64,000 bases of DNA from Pseudorhodobacter sp. E13 (GTDB lineage: Bacteria > Pseudomonadota > Alphaproteobacteria > Rhodobacterales > Rhodobacteraceae): assembly GCF_003991405.1 (NCBI RefSeq), contig NZ_RPEN01000159.1, positions 62,001 through 126,000 on the forward strand. Direction: 5' to 3'. Positions within the stretch are counted from its first letter, which is position 1. Each line of letters begins with the position of its first letter. Positions 42,703 to 52,500 of this stretch are shown here, piece after piece. Made by a program: the position numbers and the translations under genes. The notes beneath the pieces are model-generated. The model was not told the DNA's origin and made no database searches. It saw only the letters and a list, made by a program, of their open reading frames with translations.

Positions 42703-44754
42703 ATGGTGGCAGAGGCCCCAGACCAAGACGCCGCCGGGGCCCTTCCCCGGCGGCTTTTCTTTTACACCGCAGGCTTTTTGCGGAACCGCCGCATCGCGCG
42801 CATCTTGGCACTTTCGGGCCATGATCTGCGGGTCGGCCTTCCTCGCGCGGGCGATGCTGTGGTGGTCTGGGGTCGCAGCCCCTATGCCGCCCGAGGCGAA
42901 GCGATTGCGCGAAAACGCGGCGTGCCATTGGTGCGGGTCGAGGATGCCTTTTTGCGATCAGTCCGGCCCGGCCGTGCGGGCGAGGCCCCATTGGGCCTGT
43001 TGATCGACGGCCAAGGTGTGCATTTCGATGCCGCAGAGCCTTCGCGTCTGGAAACCCTGCTGGCAACGCATCCCTTGGATGATCCGAACCTGTTGGCCCG
43101 CGCAAAGGCGGGTATTGCACGGCTGAAGGCCGCCGATTTGTCAAAATACAACATCCACGATTCTGCCCTGCCCTGCCCGGAACCCGGCTATGTCTTGCTG
43201 ATTGACCAAACGGCGGGTGATGCCTCGGTGCGGTGCAGCGGAGCCGGAGCAGCAGGGTTTGAGACGATGTTGCAAGCGGCGCAACGGAATCATCCGGGCA
43301 AGCGGATCGTGGTGAAATCCCATCCCGAAACCAACCTGAACCTGCGCAAAGGGCATTTTGTGCCCAGCGCGGCCTATGAATTGCTGACCGCCCCCGTCTC
43401 GCCCTGGCGTTTGCTGGAAGGGGCGGCAGCGGTCTATACCCTGTCGTCCCAAATGGGGTTTGAAGCGATCCTTGCAGGGCATCGCCCGCATGTATTCGGC
43501 CAGCCTTTCTATGCCGGGTGGGGACTGACGGTGGATGCATCAAACTTGCCCCGCCGGGGGCGCAACCTGTCGCCGGAACAGCTTTTTGCGGCGGCGATGA
43601 TCTTGGCTCCGGTCTGGTATGACCCTTGCCGCGACCGGCTGTGCAGCTTTGAGGAAGCGGTGGACCAGTTGGAAGCCGAAACCCGCGCTTACCGCGAAGA
43701 TCGGTTTGGCCATGTGGCGCTGGGGATGCGGTTGTGGAAACGTGGGCGGTTGCAAGCGGTGTTTGGCCGCATCAAACCGCTGGTGTTTGAGGAGGATGCG
43801 ACACAGGCGCTGCGCCGCGCGCAACGGTCTGGCGCGGGTGTGCTGGTTTGGGCGGGAAAGCTGCCCGCCGCGCTGGCCGACACCGCAGGGCCAACGCCGC
43901 TGCGACGGGTGGAGGATGGCTTTTTGCGCTCACGCGGTTTGGGGGCAGAACTGGTGCCGCCGCTGAGCCTTGTGTCCGATGATCTGGGGATTTACTACGA
44001 CCCGACGCACCCCAGCCGCCTTGAGAGCCTGATCATGGCCCCCTTGCCCGAAGGCGCGGAGGACCGCGCGCGCCGTGTCATCGCCGCGCTGATCGCGGAT
44101 CGGATCACCAAATACAACCTGTCCGGCAACAGCCTGCCCAACCTGCCCGAAGGCCGCCGGATTCTGATACCCGGTCAGGTAGAGGATGATGCCTCTATCC
44201 GCCTCGGCGCTGGGTCGGTGCGGACCAATCTGGCCTTGGTTCAGGCGACCCGCGCCGCCAATCCCGATGCTGTGCTGATCTATAAGCCTCACCCTGATGT
44301 GGAGGCGGGCCTACGCCCCGGCCAGATTCCAGAGGCCGAGCTGGCGCCGCTGGTCGATCATATCGCCCGCAAAGCAGACCCTGCCGCCTTGCTGGACGCG
44401 GCCGATGCGGTTTGGACCATGACTTCCCTTATGGGGTTTGAGGCCCTGTTGCGTGGCAAATCCGTGACCTGCCTTGGCGCACCCTTCTATGCAGGCTGGG
44501 GCCTGACGACAGACCTTGGCCCCATTCCAGACCGGCGCAAAAACCGACGCTTTGATCCCTCGCTACTCGCGCTGGCCTATGCCACGCTGATCGCCTATCC
44601 GCGCTATTTCGACCCGGTCAGCGGCTTGCCCTGCCCGGTGGAAGTGGTGATGGAGAGATTGCGGAGTGGGGCTATTCCACGCCCCTCCCTTGCGCATCGC
44701 CTTCTGGCAAAACTGCAAGGAAAACTGGCAAGCCACGCGCATCTTTGGCGCTAG
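42703..44754 (+). CDS. kpsC: Capsule Kdo transferase KpsC, two-domain
   Basis: KpsC extends the poly-Kdo linker with alternating beta-linkages through two glycosyltransferase modules. The 683-residue protein shows the duplication directly. RVEDAFLRSVRPGRAGEAPLG and HPSRLETLL-type segments in the first half (about 75-110) are repeated as RVEDGFLRSRGLGAELVPPLS and HPSRLESLI in the second (about 400-440). Likewise DLSKYNIHDSALP is repeated as ITKYNLSGNSLP, and FYAGWGLTVD as FYAGWGLTTD. It starts seven bases after the kpsD stop and converges on ldtR. Confidence 0.93.
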   Translation: MVAEAPDQDAAGALPRRLFFYTAGFLRNRRIARILALSGHDLRVGLPRAGDAVVVWGRSPYAARGEAIARKRGVPLVRVEDAFLRSVRPGRAGEAPLGLLIDGQGVHFDAAEPSRLETLLATHPLDDPNLLARAKAGIARLKAADLSKYNIHDSALPCPEPGYVLLIDQTAGDASVRCSGAGAAGFETMLQAAQRNHPGKRIVVKSHPETNLNLRKGHFVPSAAYELLTAPVSPWRLLEGAAAVYTLSSQMGFEAILAGHRPHVFGQPFYAGWGLTVDASNLPRRGRNLSPEQLFAAAMILAPVWYDPCRDRLCSFEEAVDQLEAETRAYREDRFGHVALGMRLWKRGRLQAVFGRIKPLVFEEDATQALRRAQRSGAGVLVWAGKLPAALADTAGPTPLRRVEDGFLRSRGLGAELVPPLSLVSDDLGIYYDPTHPSRLESLIMAPLPEGAEDRARRVIAALIADRITKYNLSGNSLPNLPEGRRILIPGQVEDDASIRLGAGSVRTNLALVQATRAANPDAVLIYKPHPDVEAGLRPGQIPEAELAPLVDHIARKADPAALLDAADAVWTMTSLMGFEALLRGKSVTCLGAPFYAGWGLTTDLGPIPDRRKNRRFDPSLLALAYATLIAYPRYFDPVSGLPCPVEVVMERLRSGAIPRPSLAHRLLAKLQGKLASHAHLWR

Positions 44755-44775
44755 CCTATCGTGCCAAAAGCAACC

Positions 44776-45273
44776 TTAGTAGATGTAGCGGATTTGATCC
44801 GTCCAATACCGCTCCATCCGTTTGAGCGATTGATTGATGTCTTCCATGCCTTCGGCCTTGATGATCCCGCGCTTTTCAAACCCTTCGGTATGCCGTTCAA
44901 AAAGTTCGTTCAGCACTGTGCGGATGTGCCGGCCCTTTTCGGTCAACCGCACCCGCACCGAGCGGCGATCAATCTCTGACCGCTGGTGGTGCATATAGCC
45001 CAGTTCCACCAGCTTTTTCAGGTTATAGCTGACGTTGGAGCCTTGGTAATAGCCGCGCGATTTCAACTCACCCGCCGTCACCTCGTTTTCACCGATATTG
45101 AACAAAAGCAGCGCCTGAACCGAGTTGATTTCAAGAATGCCCAAGCGTTCGAATTCGTCCTTCACCACATCCAGCAGCAGCCGGTGCAATCGTTCCACCA
45201 AAGCAAGGCTTTCCAGATAGCTCGCCATCAGTGCCTTTTGCGAGCCATCGATCAGATTCGTGTGTACTGTCAT
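44776..45273 (-). CDS. MarR-family regulator (LdtR/PetP type)
   Basis: Winged-helix regulator of 165 residues. The N-terminal LIDGSQKALMASYLESLALVERLHRLLLDVVKDEFERLG and the wing segment GYYQGSNVSYNLKKLVELGYMHHQRSEIDRRSVRVRLTEKG (about 80-125) match the PetP/LdtR group of MarR proteins in alphaproteobacteria. LdtR controls an L,D-transpeptidase in relatives; target here is unknown. The ATG at 45273 has GGAG eight bases upstream and matches the family start. Convergent with kpsC, 21 bases apart. Confidence 0.9.
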   Translation of the reverse strand: MTVHTNLIDGSQKALMASYLESLALVERLHRLLLDVVKDEFERLGILEINSVQALLLFNIGENEVTAGELKSRGYYQGSNVSYNLKKLVELGYMHHQRSEIDRRSVRVRLTEKGRHIRTVLNELFERHTEGFEKRGIIKAEGMEDINQSLKRMERYWTDQIRYIY

Positions 45274-45364
45274 TGTCGTCTCCGCCCCGGGAATAGATGG
45301 GGGTAGAATCAGCACAAAACACAAACATTCCGTAAACTCGAACCAGTTTAGCCGCTAATTTGCC

Positions 45365-45396
45365 AAAAAAGCGTTTGCCGGGGCCATAACCCCGAC
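45365..45396 (-). terminator. Probable terminator after sdhE
   Basis: On the minus strand GTCGGGG / CCCCGGC (one G-U pair) closes a TTATGG loop; TTTTTT follows six bases later. It lies nine bases after the sdhE stop. Confidence 0.5.
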
Positions 45397-45404
45397 AGAT
45401 CCGG

Positions 45405-45670
45405 TCAGACCTTCAGCCGCGCGCGGGCGAAAACACCGATCTCGGCGATCAGGGTCGCATAATCGGCGGGGGGGGCCACCTGACCCAGCACCCATGGCAA
45501 CAGATCCTGATCATTTTCCCACAACAAACGGTCATACAGCGCCAGCCGCTCTGCATCCATATCCTTGAGATGCAGGTCGGCATAGGGGCCAAGGATCATA
45601 TCCATTTCCTTGGTGCCCCGGCGCCATGACCGCATCGCCATCCGTTTCAGTTGCGCCTCGGCGGTTTCCA

Positions 45671-45671
<1 letters not shown>
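45405..45671 (-). CDS. sdhE: Succinate dehydrogenase assembly factor SdhE (FAD assembly factor family)
   Basis: Small chaperone (88 residues) that promotes covalent flavinylation of SdhA. The hallmark RSWRRGTKEMDMILGPYAD (RGxxE motif) is at about 14-33, and LLWENDQDLLPWVLGQ follows. The ATG at 45671 overlaps the stop of the XRE regulator by one base (TGATG); a GTG three bases earlier is possible. Function follows from family. Confidence 0.93.
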
Positions 45672-47393
<1,722 letters not shown>

Positions 47394-47405
47394 CGAGGGG
47401 GATTT

Positions 47406-47822
47406 ATGGCGGGCGATCTGCCGGATTACTATTTCCGAATCCGTGAGAACGGGGCGCTGGTGTTTCGGGTTGATACCGAAAACCGCCAGCGTCGCATTGA
47501 AATGGACCAGATCGCCACCATCAACATCCGCAACGGCGAAGTGAAGCCGCATGGCGACAGAACCCTCTCACCCGAGGATCTGGATGAGATTCAGGCCTGG
47601 ATCGCCCATCGCTCGCATCAACTGGCCGAGCGCGAGGTGGATGACATCTTGCGCGCGGTCGACCACATGAACCTGACGACGCAATGGGTGCAAACCCGCG
47701 CCAGTGACGAACAGTTGGAACAGGTGACAGACGCGCTTTTGCTGGCCATGCACGACTTGCGGTCGGTTCTGGTGCGCAAAAAAGCCGACCGTTTGATGAA
47801 AGCCGCCCCGCCCGAGGCATGA
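47406..47822 (+). CDS. Conserved hypothetical protein downstream of aspC
   Basis: A 138-residue soluble protein beginning LPDYYFRIRENGALVFRVDTENRQRRIEMDQIATINIRNGEVKPHG (beta-rich half, to about residue 52), then a helical half (LSPEDLDEIQAWIAHRSHQLAEREVDDILRAVDHMN). No signal, TM helix or known motif. GAGGGGG precedes the ATG 12 bases after the aspC stop, so it is probably in the same transcript. I do not recognise its family. Confidence 0.75.
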   Translation: MAGDLPDYYFRIRENGALVFRVDTENRQRRIEMDQIATINIRNGEVKPHGDRTLSPEDLDEIQAWIAHRSHQLAEREVDDILRAVDHMNLTTQWVQTRASDEQLEQVTDALLLAMHDLRSVLVRKKADRLMKAAPPEA

Positions 47823-48027
47823 TGCGCCGCAAATTTGTTGCGATTTCGCGCCCGTTCAGCGGTTTTTGCCACGATCTTTTGCCCGCCGGCGCGGTATTGG
47901 CAGAATAATCTTCCATGTTACCGCAAACTTGCGGCCTTCCTGTCGTCATTCGCCCTAAATCGCCGCGATCAGCAGTTGAAGCTGCGCCCAAAAAAAGGTC
48001 AACTCCCCCAAATTTCTAATCGGGGTT

Positions 48028-49311
48028 ATGACGATGTTAAACGCAGATGTGGCAAAGCGCCGGGACAGCGCGATTTCGCGCGGCGTGGGCATGATGACGC
48101 AAATCTATGCCGACCGCGCCTTGAATGCCGAAGTTTGGGATATTGAAGGCAACCGCTATATCGACTTTGCGGCGGGCATTGCAGTGGTAAACACGGGCCA
48201 TTGCCACCCCAAGGTCATGGCCGCCGTGACCGAGCAGTTGGGCCGTTTCACCCATACTTGCCATCAGGTCATGCCCTATGAACCCTATATCCGTCTGGCC
48301 GAGCGTCTGAACGATCTGGTGCCCGGCGATTTCCCGAAAAAGACGATCTTTGTAACAACGGGCGCCGAAGCCGTTGAAAACGCTATCAAGATCGCGCGTG
48401 CAGGCACGGGCCGCCCGGCGATTGTGGCTTTTGGCGGTGCCTTCCATGGCCGCACTTTCATGGGCATGTCGCTGACAGGTAAGGTGGAACCCTACAAAAA
48501 GGGCTTCGGCGCGATGATGCCCGATGTCTATCACGTGCCCTTCCCGCAGGATGTTCATGGCGTTTCCACTGCGGATGCCATGTCCTCGCTGAACAAGCTG
48601 TTCAAGTCTGATCTGGACCCGGACCGCGTGGCCGCCATCATCTTTGAACCGGTGCAAGGCGAAGGCGGTTTCTACCCTGCACCGCCGGATTTGCTGCGCA
48701 GCATCCGCGCGTTTTGCAATGAACATGGAATCGTGATGATCGCGGATGAGGTGCAAACCGGCTTTGCCCGCACCGGCACCATGTTTGCGATGAATGGCTA
48801 TGATGTGGCCGCCGATATCACCTGCATGGCCAAAGGGCTTGCCGGTGGCTTGCCGCTTGCCGCTGTGACGGGCCGCGCCGACCTGATGGATGCGGCCAAG
48901 CCCGGCGGTTTGGGGGGCACCTACGCGGGCAACCCCTTGGGCATCGCCGCCGCCAATGCGGTGCTTGATGTGATCGAGGAAGAAGACCTGTGCAATCGCG
49001 CCAACGAACTGGGCAGCCGCTTGCGCCAGAAGCTGGAGGCGATCCGCTCGATCACGCCCGAGGTGATCGACATTCGCGGCCCCGGTTTCATGGTCGCGGT
49101 GGAATTCGGCAACCCGAACACACACGAACCAGATGCCGATTTCACCAACCGTGTGCGGCAAGAGGCGCTGAAGCGGAACCTGATTCTGCTGACCTGCGGC
49201 GTTTACGGCAACGTGATCCGCTTTTTGGCTCCGATCACCATCCCCGACGACCATTTCGCCGAAGCCATGACGATTCTGGAGGAATCCGTCGCCGCCGCGC
49301 GCAAAGTGTAA
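48028..49311 (+). CDS. gabT: 4-aminobutyrate aminotransferase
   Basis: PLP-dependent class III transaminase of 427 residues converting GABA and 2-oxoglutarate to succinate semialdehyde and glutamate. RGVGMMTQIYADRALNAEVWDIEGNRYIDFAAGIAVVNTGHCHP, the FEPVQGEGGFYPAP segment, IADEVQTGFARTGT and the PLP Lys in CMAKGLAGGLPLAAV fit GabT. An alternative ATG is six bases downstream with a better spacing to GGGG. No gabD in the window. A strong terminator follows. Confidence 0.9.
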   Translation: MTMLNADVAKRRDSAISRGVGMMTQIYADRALNAEVWDIEGNRYIDFAAGIAVVNTGHCHPKVMAAVTEQLGRFTHTCHQVMPYEPYIRLAERLNDLVPGDFPKKTIFVTTGAEAVENAIKIARAGTGRPAIVAFGGAFHGRTFMGMSLTGKVEPYKKGFGAMMPDVYHVPFPQDVHGVSTADAMSSLNKLFKSDLDPDRVAAIIFEPVQGEGGFYPAPPDLLRSIRAFCNEHGIVMIADEVQTGFARTGTMFAMNGYDVAADITCMAKGLAGGLPLAAVTGRADLMDAAKPGGLGGTYAGNPLGIAAANAVLDVIEEEDLCNRANELGSRLRQKLEAIRSITPEVIDIRGPGFMVAVEFGNPNTHEPDADFTNRVRQEALKRNLILLTCGVYGNVIRFLAPITIPDDHFAEAMTILEESVAAARKV

Positions 49312-49333
49312 GCTGGCGCAATAACAGCAATTC

Positions 49334-49361
49334 AAAGGGGGGCGCTGTCGCCCCCCTTTTT
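49334..49361 (+). terminator. Rho-independent terminator after gabT
   Basis: Stem AAAGGGGGGCG / CGCCCCCCTTT with a CTGT loop followed by TTTTT, 22 bases after the gabT stop. Confidence 0.85.
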
Positions 49362-49442
49362 CTTTTGCGATTTGTGGAACCCTTTGCGCCTTTTCTGCGT
49401 TACTATTGAAATACCGCTGCAAACCGCCAGAAAGAGGTTCAA

Positions 49443-49703
49443 ATGAAACAGTTCATGCTCGCCCTTCCCGTTGCTGCCCTTGCCCTTGCCGGTTGCCAGA
49501 CCGCCAATCAGAACGCCGCCGCCGGTGCCGTAGCCGGTGGTGTGATCGGGGCTGCTGTGTCCAGCAAAGAAGACCGTTTGGCCGGGGCCGCCCTCGGCGC
49601 TGCCGCTGGTGTTGCCGCCTCTACCCTGATCGGCACCGCGCCCGGCAACAACCAGTGCTATTACCGCAACAGCCGCGGCGAACGCTTTATCGCTGCCTGC
49701 TGA
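49443..49703 (+). CDS. Small glycine-zipper lipoprotein
   Basis: An 86-residue outer-membrane lipoprotein candidate. The signal peptide ends LALAGCQTA with lipobox Cys 18. The mature part is an Ala/Gly-rich zipper (AAGAVAGGVIGAAVSS, LAGAALGAAAGVAASTLIG) typical of YMGG/OmpA-like zipper domains, and two Cys near the end (NQCYYRN, FIAAC) may pair. AGAGG precedes the ATG. It has its own terminator and probably its own promoter. Function unknown, possibly envelope integrity. Confidence 0.85.
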   Translation: MKQFMLALPVAALALAGCQTANQNAAAGAVAGGVIGAAVSSKEDRLAGAALGAAAGVAASTLIGTAPGNNQCYYRNSRGERFIAAC

Positions 49704-49748
49704 GGCTGCGCTCCCTGTTCCTGTCGACACTTCCCCGTGTCCCAAACT

Positions 49749-49780
49749 GCCGGGCGCTCTGAGAGCGGCCCGGCTTTTTT
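49749..49780 (+). terminator. Rho-independent terminator after the lipoprotein gene
   Basis: GCCGGGC / GCCCGGC with an inner GCTC / GAGC extension (one bulge), followed by TTTTTT. Confidence 0.85.
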
Positions 49781-49848
49781 CTGTTTGCTTGGCAAGGCAA
49801 GGTGAACCCGGTAGAAGCGCGCAACTTTGCAGCCTTTCAAGGTAGCCC

Positions 49849-50595
49849 ATGCCCAACCTCTCGCCCTTGTCCGATGATCCGGGCCTGATCTTGCGCGACG
49901 CTAGTTTCGCGCTGTCGGGGCGGGTGATCCTGTCAGGGCTGGACCTGCATCTGACCGAGCGGCGGATTGGCATTATCGGGCGCAATGGGTCGGGCAAGAC
50001 CACCTTCTTGCGTCTGCTGGCGGGGTTGATTGCGCCCAGCACCGGGTCAGTCACCGTGGGCGGTGTGGACCCGGCCAAGGACCGCAAGGCGATGCTGGGC
50101 CTTTTGGGCATATTGTTCCAGAACCCCGACCATCAGATCATCTTTCCAACCGTGGGCGAGGAACTGGCTTTTGGCCTGCGCCAACAGGGCTTGGACAAGG
50201 CCGCGGCACTGGCCAAGACCCGTGCGCTGCTGCACGCCCATGGCCGCGCCCATTGGGAGGCGGAGCCGGTGACGGCCTTGTCACAGGGGCAGCGGCATTT
50301 TCTGTGCCTGCTGTCGGTGCTGGCGATGGGGCCGCGAACCATTCTGCTGGACGAACCTTTCGCAGGGCTGGACCTGCCGACACAAGCGCGGCTGACCCGT
50401 AGCCTTGCCGACTTGCCGCAGCGGCTTATCACCATCACCCATGATCCGGCGGCCTTGCAAGGCTATGACCGGGTGATCTGGCTGGAGGCGGGGCGCCTGC
50501 GCGCCGATGGGCGAGTGGATGCGGTGGTGCCTGCCTTTACCGCCGAAATGGCGCGACTGGGGGAAGCGGATGCTGACACTGACCTCGCCCTTTGA
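49849..50595 (+). CDS. bioM: Energy-coupling factor ATPase of biotin transporter
   Basis: ABC ATPase of 248 residues (CbiO/EcfA type). Walker A GRNGSGKTTFLRLLAG (near 46), GILFQNPDHQIIFPTVGEELAFG with the Q loop and ECF-type Q-helix, signature LSQGQRHFLCLLSVLAMGP, Walker B ILLDEPFAGLD. Followed by bioN and bioY, it drives biotin uptake. It overlaps bioN by 26 bases. Confidence 0.9.
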   Translation: MPNLSPLSDDPGLILRDASFALSGRVILSGLDLHLTERRIGIIGRNGSGKTTFLRLLAGLIAPSTGSVTVGGVDPAKDRKAMLGLLGILFQNPDHQIIFPTVGEELAFGLRQQGLDKAAALAKTRALLHAHGRAHWEAEPVTALSQGQRHFLCLLSVLAMGPRTILLDEPFAGLDLPTQARLTRSLADLPQRLITITHDPAALQGYDRVIWLEAGRLRADGRVDAVVPAFTAEMARLGEADADTDLAL

Positions 50596-51175
50596 AACGC
50601 CCCTGCACCGCTTGCCTGCGGGCCTGAAGCTGGCAGCGCTGGCACTGGCGAGCATCGGCTTGATGGCGATGCAAAGCCTTTGGGCCCTTGGGGTCGCGGG
50701 CGTGGCTGTGGTTTGCCTGTATCTGGCGTTTGGGCGCGGTTTCGCGGGCTATGGCCTGCGGCTGCTGCGCCCGCTTTGGCCCTTTGTTCTGATCATCGCG
50801 CTTTGGCATGGCTGGACGGGCGAGTTTGCGGCGGGTGGCATCATTGCGGGGCGGTTGCTGCTGGCTGTGGCCCTGGCCAATCTGGTCACCATGACGACAC
50901 GGCTGGAAGATATGATGACCTTGGTCGAGCGGTTGGCGCGGCCTTTGGCCCGCTTTGGCCTGTCGCCCCGGGTGCTGGCTGTGGCGGTGGCCTTGGTCGT
51001 GCGTTTCACGCCGGTTTTGATGGACAAGGCCGGGCAATTGATGCAGGCATGGCGCGCGCGATCGGCCCGCCGGGTGAACTGGCGGATCGTGTTGCCCATC
51101 AGCCTCATGGCGCTGGATGAAGCAGACCATGTGGCCGAGGCCATTCGCGCGCGAGGCGGGCTTTCGGGCCCTTGA
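50570..51175 (+). CDS. bioN: Energy-coupling factor transmembrane protein of biotin transporter
   Basis: T component of 201 residues with four to five TM helices (ALALASIGLMAMQSLWALGVAGVAVVCLYLAFG region) and the coupling-helix motifs ARSARR and AEAIRARGG (about 162 and 193) that contact BioM. ATG at 50570 lies inside the end of bioM with GGGGGAAG in front. Bacterial BioN is short, as here. Role follows from the bioM-bioN-bioY order. Confidence 0.88.
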   Translation: MLTLTSPFETPLHRLPAGLKLAALALASIGLMAMQSLWALGVAGVAVVCLYLAFGRGFAGYGLRLLRPLWPFVLIIALWHGWTGEFAAGGIIAGRLLLAVALANLVTMTTRLEDMMTLVERLARPLARFGLSPRVLAVAVALVVRFTPVLMDKAGQLMQAWRARSARRVNWRIVLPISLMALDEADHVAEAIRARGGLSGP

Positions 51176-51187
51176 ACAAGGATTATC

Positions 51188-51730
51188 ATGGAAAAGAACG
51201 TCGCTTACATTGCCCTTTTTGCCGCGCTGATCGCGGTGCTGGGTCTGGTCCCGCAAATCACGCTGGCCACGGGTGTGCCGATTACAGCGCAAAGCCTTGG
51301 GGTCATGCTTTGTGGCACCGTGCTGGGCGCGCGGCGCGGGTTTTTGGCGGTGCTGTTGTTTGTGGCGCTTGTCGCCTTGGGCCTGCCCTTGCTGAGCGGT
51401 GGTCGCGGTGGGCTTGGCGTGTTTTCCAGCCCGACGGTCGGATTCGTGATCGGCTTTCCGGTTGCGGCCTTTGTCGCGGGGCTGGTGGTTGAGAAATGGC
51501 GCGTGGGCCTTGGGATTGCCAGCTTTGCCGGGGCGATCCTTGGCGGGGTTTTGGTGCTTTACCTCTTTGGGATCACCGGGATGGCGGTTGTCTTGGGCAA
51601 AAGCTGGCCTGCGGCGTCGCTGCTGGTCGGGGCCTATATTCCCGGCGATCTGATCAAGGCCGGGATGGCCGGGTTCATCACCCAAGGGCTGGCACGGCTG
51701 CGGCCCCATGCGGTGCTGTCGCGGGGGTAA
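51188..51730 (+). CDS. bioY: Biotin transporter substrate-binding S component BioY
   Basis: Membrane protein of 180 residues with six TM helices that binds biotin. Landmarks are ALIAVLGLVPQITLATGVPITAQSLGVMLCGTVLGARRG and SGGRGGLGVFSSPTVGFVIGFPVAAFVAG (about 14-52 and 70-100), then the C-terminal YIPGDLIKAGMAGF. Order BioM-BioN-BioY gives a complete dedicated ECF biotin importer. Confidence 0.92.
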   Translation: MEKNVAYIALFAALIAVLGLVPQITLATGVPITAQSLGVMLCGTVLGARRGFLAVLLFVALVALGLPLLSGGRGGLGVFSSPTVGFVIGFPVAAFVAGLVVEKWRVGLGIASFAGAILGGVLVLYLFGITGMAVVLGKSWPAASLLVGAYIPGDLIKAGMAGFITQGLARLRPHAVLSRG

Positions 51731-51773
51731 GCGCAGCGAAGCCAAGCGACGATTTGTCTGGCTGGTGTTTTCA

Positions 51774-51828
51774 GGTATTTTTGCCAAGATGAAATCAGGC
51801 CGCGCGCGCAGATTGGCGGGCGCGGCCT
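51774..51828. repeat. 25-bp dispersed repeat, copy 3, followed by a hairpin
   Basis: 51774-51798 matches the element at 4010 (CCAAGATGAAATCAG at the end). It is followed by a perfect 9-bp stem AGGCCGCGC / GCGCGGCCT (51797-51805, 51820-51828). It sits 43 bases after bioY and ends just before the methyltransferase gene, so it probably separates the two transcripts. Confidence 0.85.
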
Positions 51829-51854
51829 GATGCTAAGTATGAAAGGGGCGCGTG

Positions 51855-52451
51855 ATGTGGACAGAAAAATTCGCGGTAGAGGATTATGTTTACGGCACCG
51901 CGCCCGCGCAATTTCTGTTGGATCAGGCGCATCACCTCACGGCGGGACAAAGCGCGCTGGTTTTGGCGGATGGCGAGGGGCGCAATGGCGTGTTTCTGGC
52001 CGAACGCGGCTTGCAGGTGACCAGTCTGGACGGCGCGCCTACGGGTGTGGCAAAGGCAGAGCGGCTTGCGGCGGAACGTGGCGTGACGCTGGACGCGCGG
52101 GTTGCCGATCTGCGGGACTGGGACTGGCAAGAGGCGGCCTTTGACGTGGTGGTCGGCGTGTTTTTCCAATTCGCCGATCCGGCCTTTCGTGCCGCGATTT
52201 TCAAAGGTATCAGGCGCACGGTGAAACCGGGTGGGCTGGTTTTGCTGCACGGGTTTTCAACCGATCAGATGGGCTATGCCTCGGGCGGGCCGGGGCGCTT
52301 GGCGCATCTGTATACGACCGAATTGCTGGCCGAGGCGTTTGCCGGTTGGGATGTGCTGCGGCTGGAAAGCTATGTCGCTGACTTGGACGAAGGCAGCGGG
52401 CATCGCGGGCCTGCGGCCTTGATTGATCTGGTGGCGCGCAAACCCGCGTAA
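51855..52451 (+). CDS. SAM-dependent methyltransferase
   Basis: Class I methyltransferase of 198 residues of the small TehB/SmtA-like kind. Motif I ALVLADGEGRNGVFLAERG (near 38), motif II-like VADLRDWDWQEAAFDVVVGVFFQFADP, and RTVKPGGLVLLHGFST identify the fold. Substrate is unknown. ATG at 51855 follows AAGGGG; a GTG three bases upstream is possible. The downstream hairpin terminates it. Confidence 0.9.
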   Translation: MWTEKFAVEDYVYGTAPAQFLLDQAHHLTAGQSALVLADGEGRNGVFLAERGLQVTSLDGAPTGVAKAERLAAERGVTLDARVADLRDWDWQEAAFDVVVGVFFQFADPAFRAAIFKGIRRTVKPGGLVLLHGFSTDQMGYASGGPGRLAHLYTTELLAEAFAGWDVLRLESYVADLDEGSGHRGPAALIDLVARKPA

Positions 52452-52455
52452 GGCG

Positions 52456-52490
52456 AAAAACGCCGGGCCATTGCGCCCGGCGTCCTTTTG
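52456..52490. terminator. Bidirectional terminator between methyltransferase and AGCS symporter genes
   Basis: Perfect 8-bp stem CGCCGGGC / GCCCGGCG (52461-52468, 52475-52482), with AAAAA on the left (T run for the minus strand) and CCTTTTGTTTTT on the right for the plus strand. The two genes converge here. Confidence 0.85.
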
Positions 52491-52500
52491 TTTTTGGCGT

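Noticed and set aside
47835-48146. 103-residue open frame overlapping the gabT start
   Set aside because: It runs through the gabT promoter region into gabT in another frame, has no ribosome site and no recognisable protein features.
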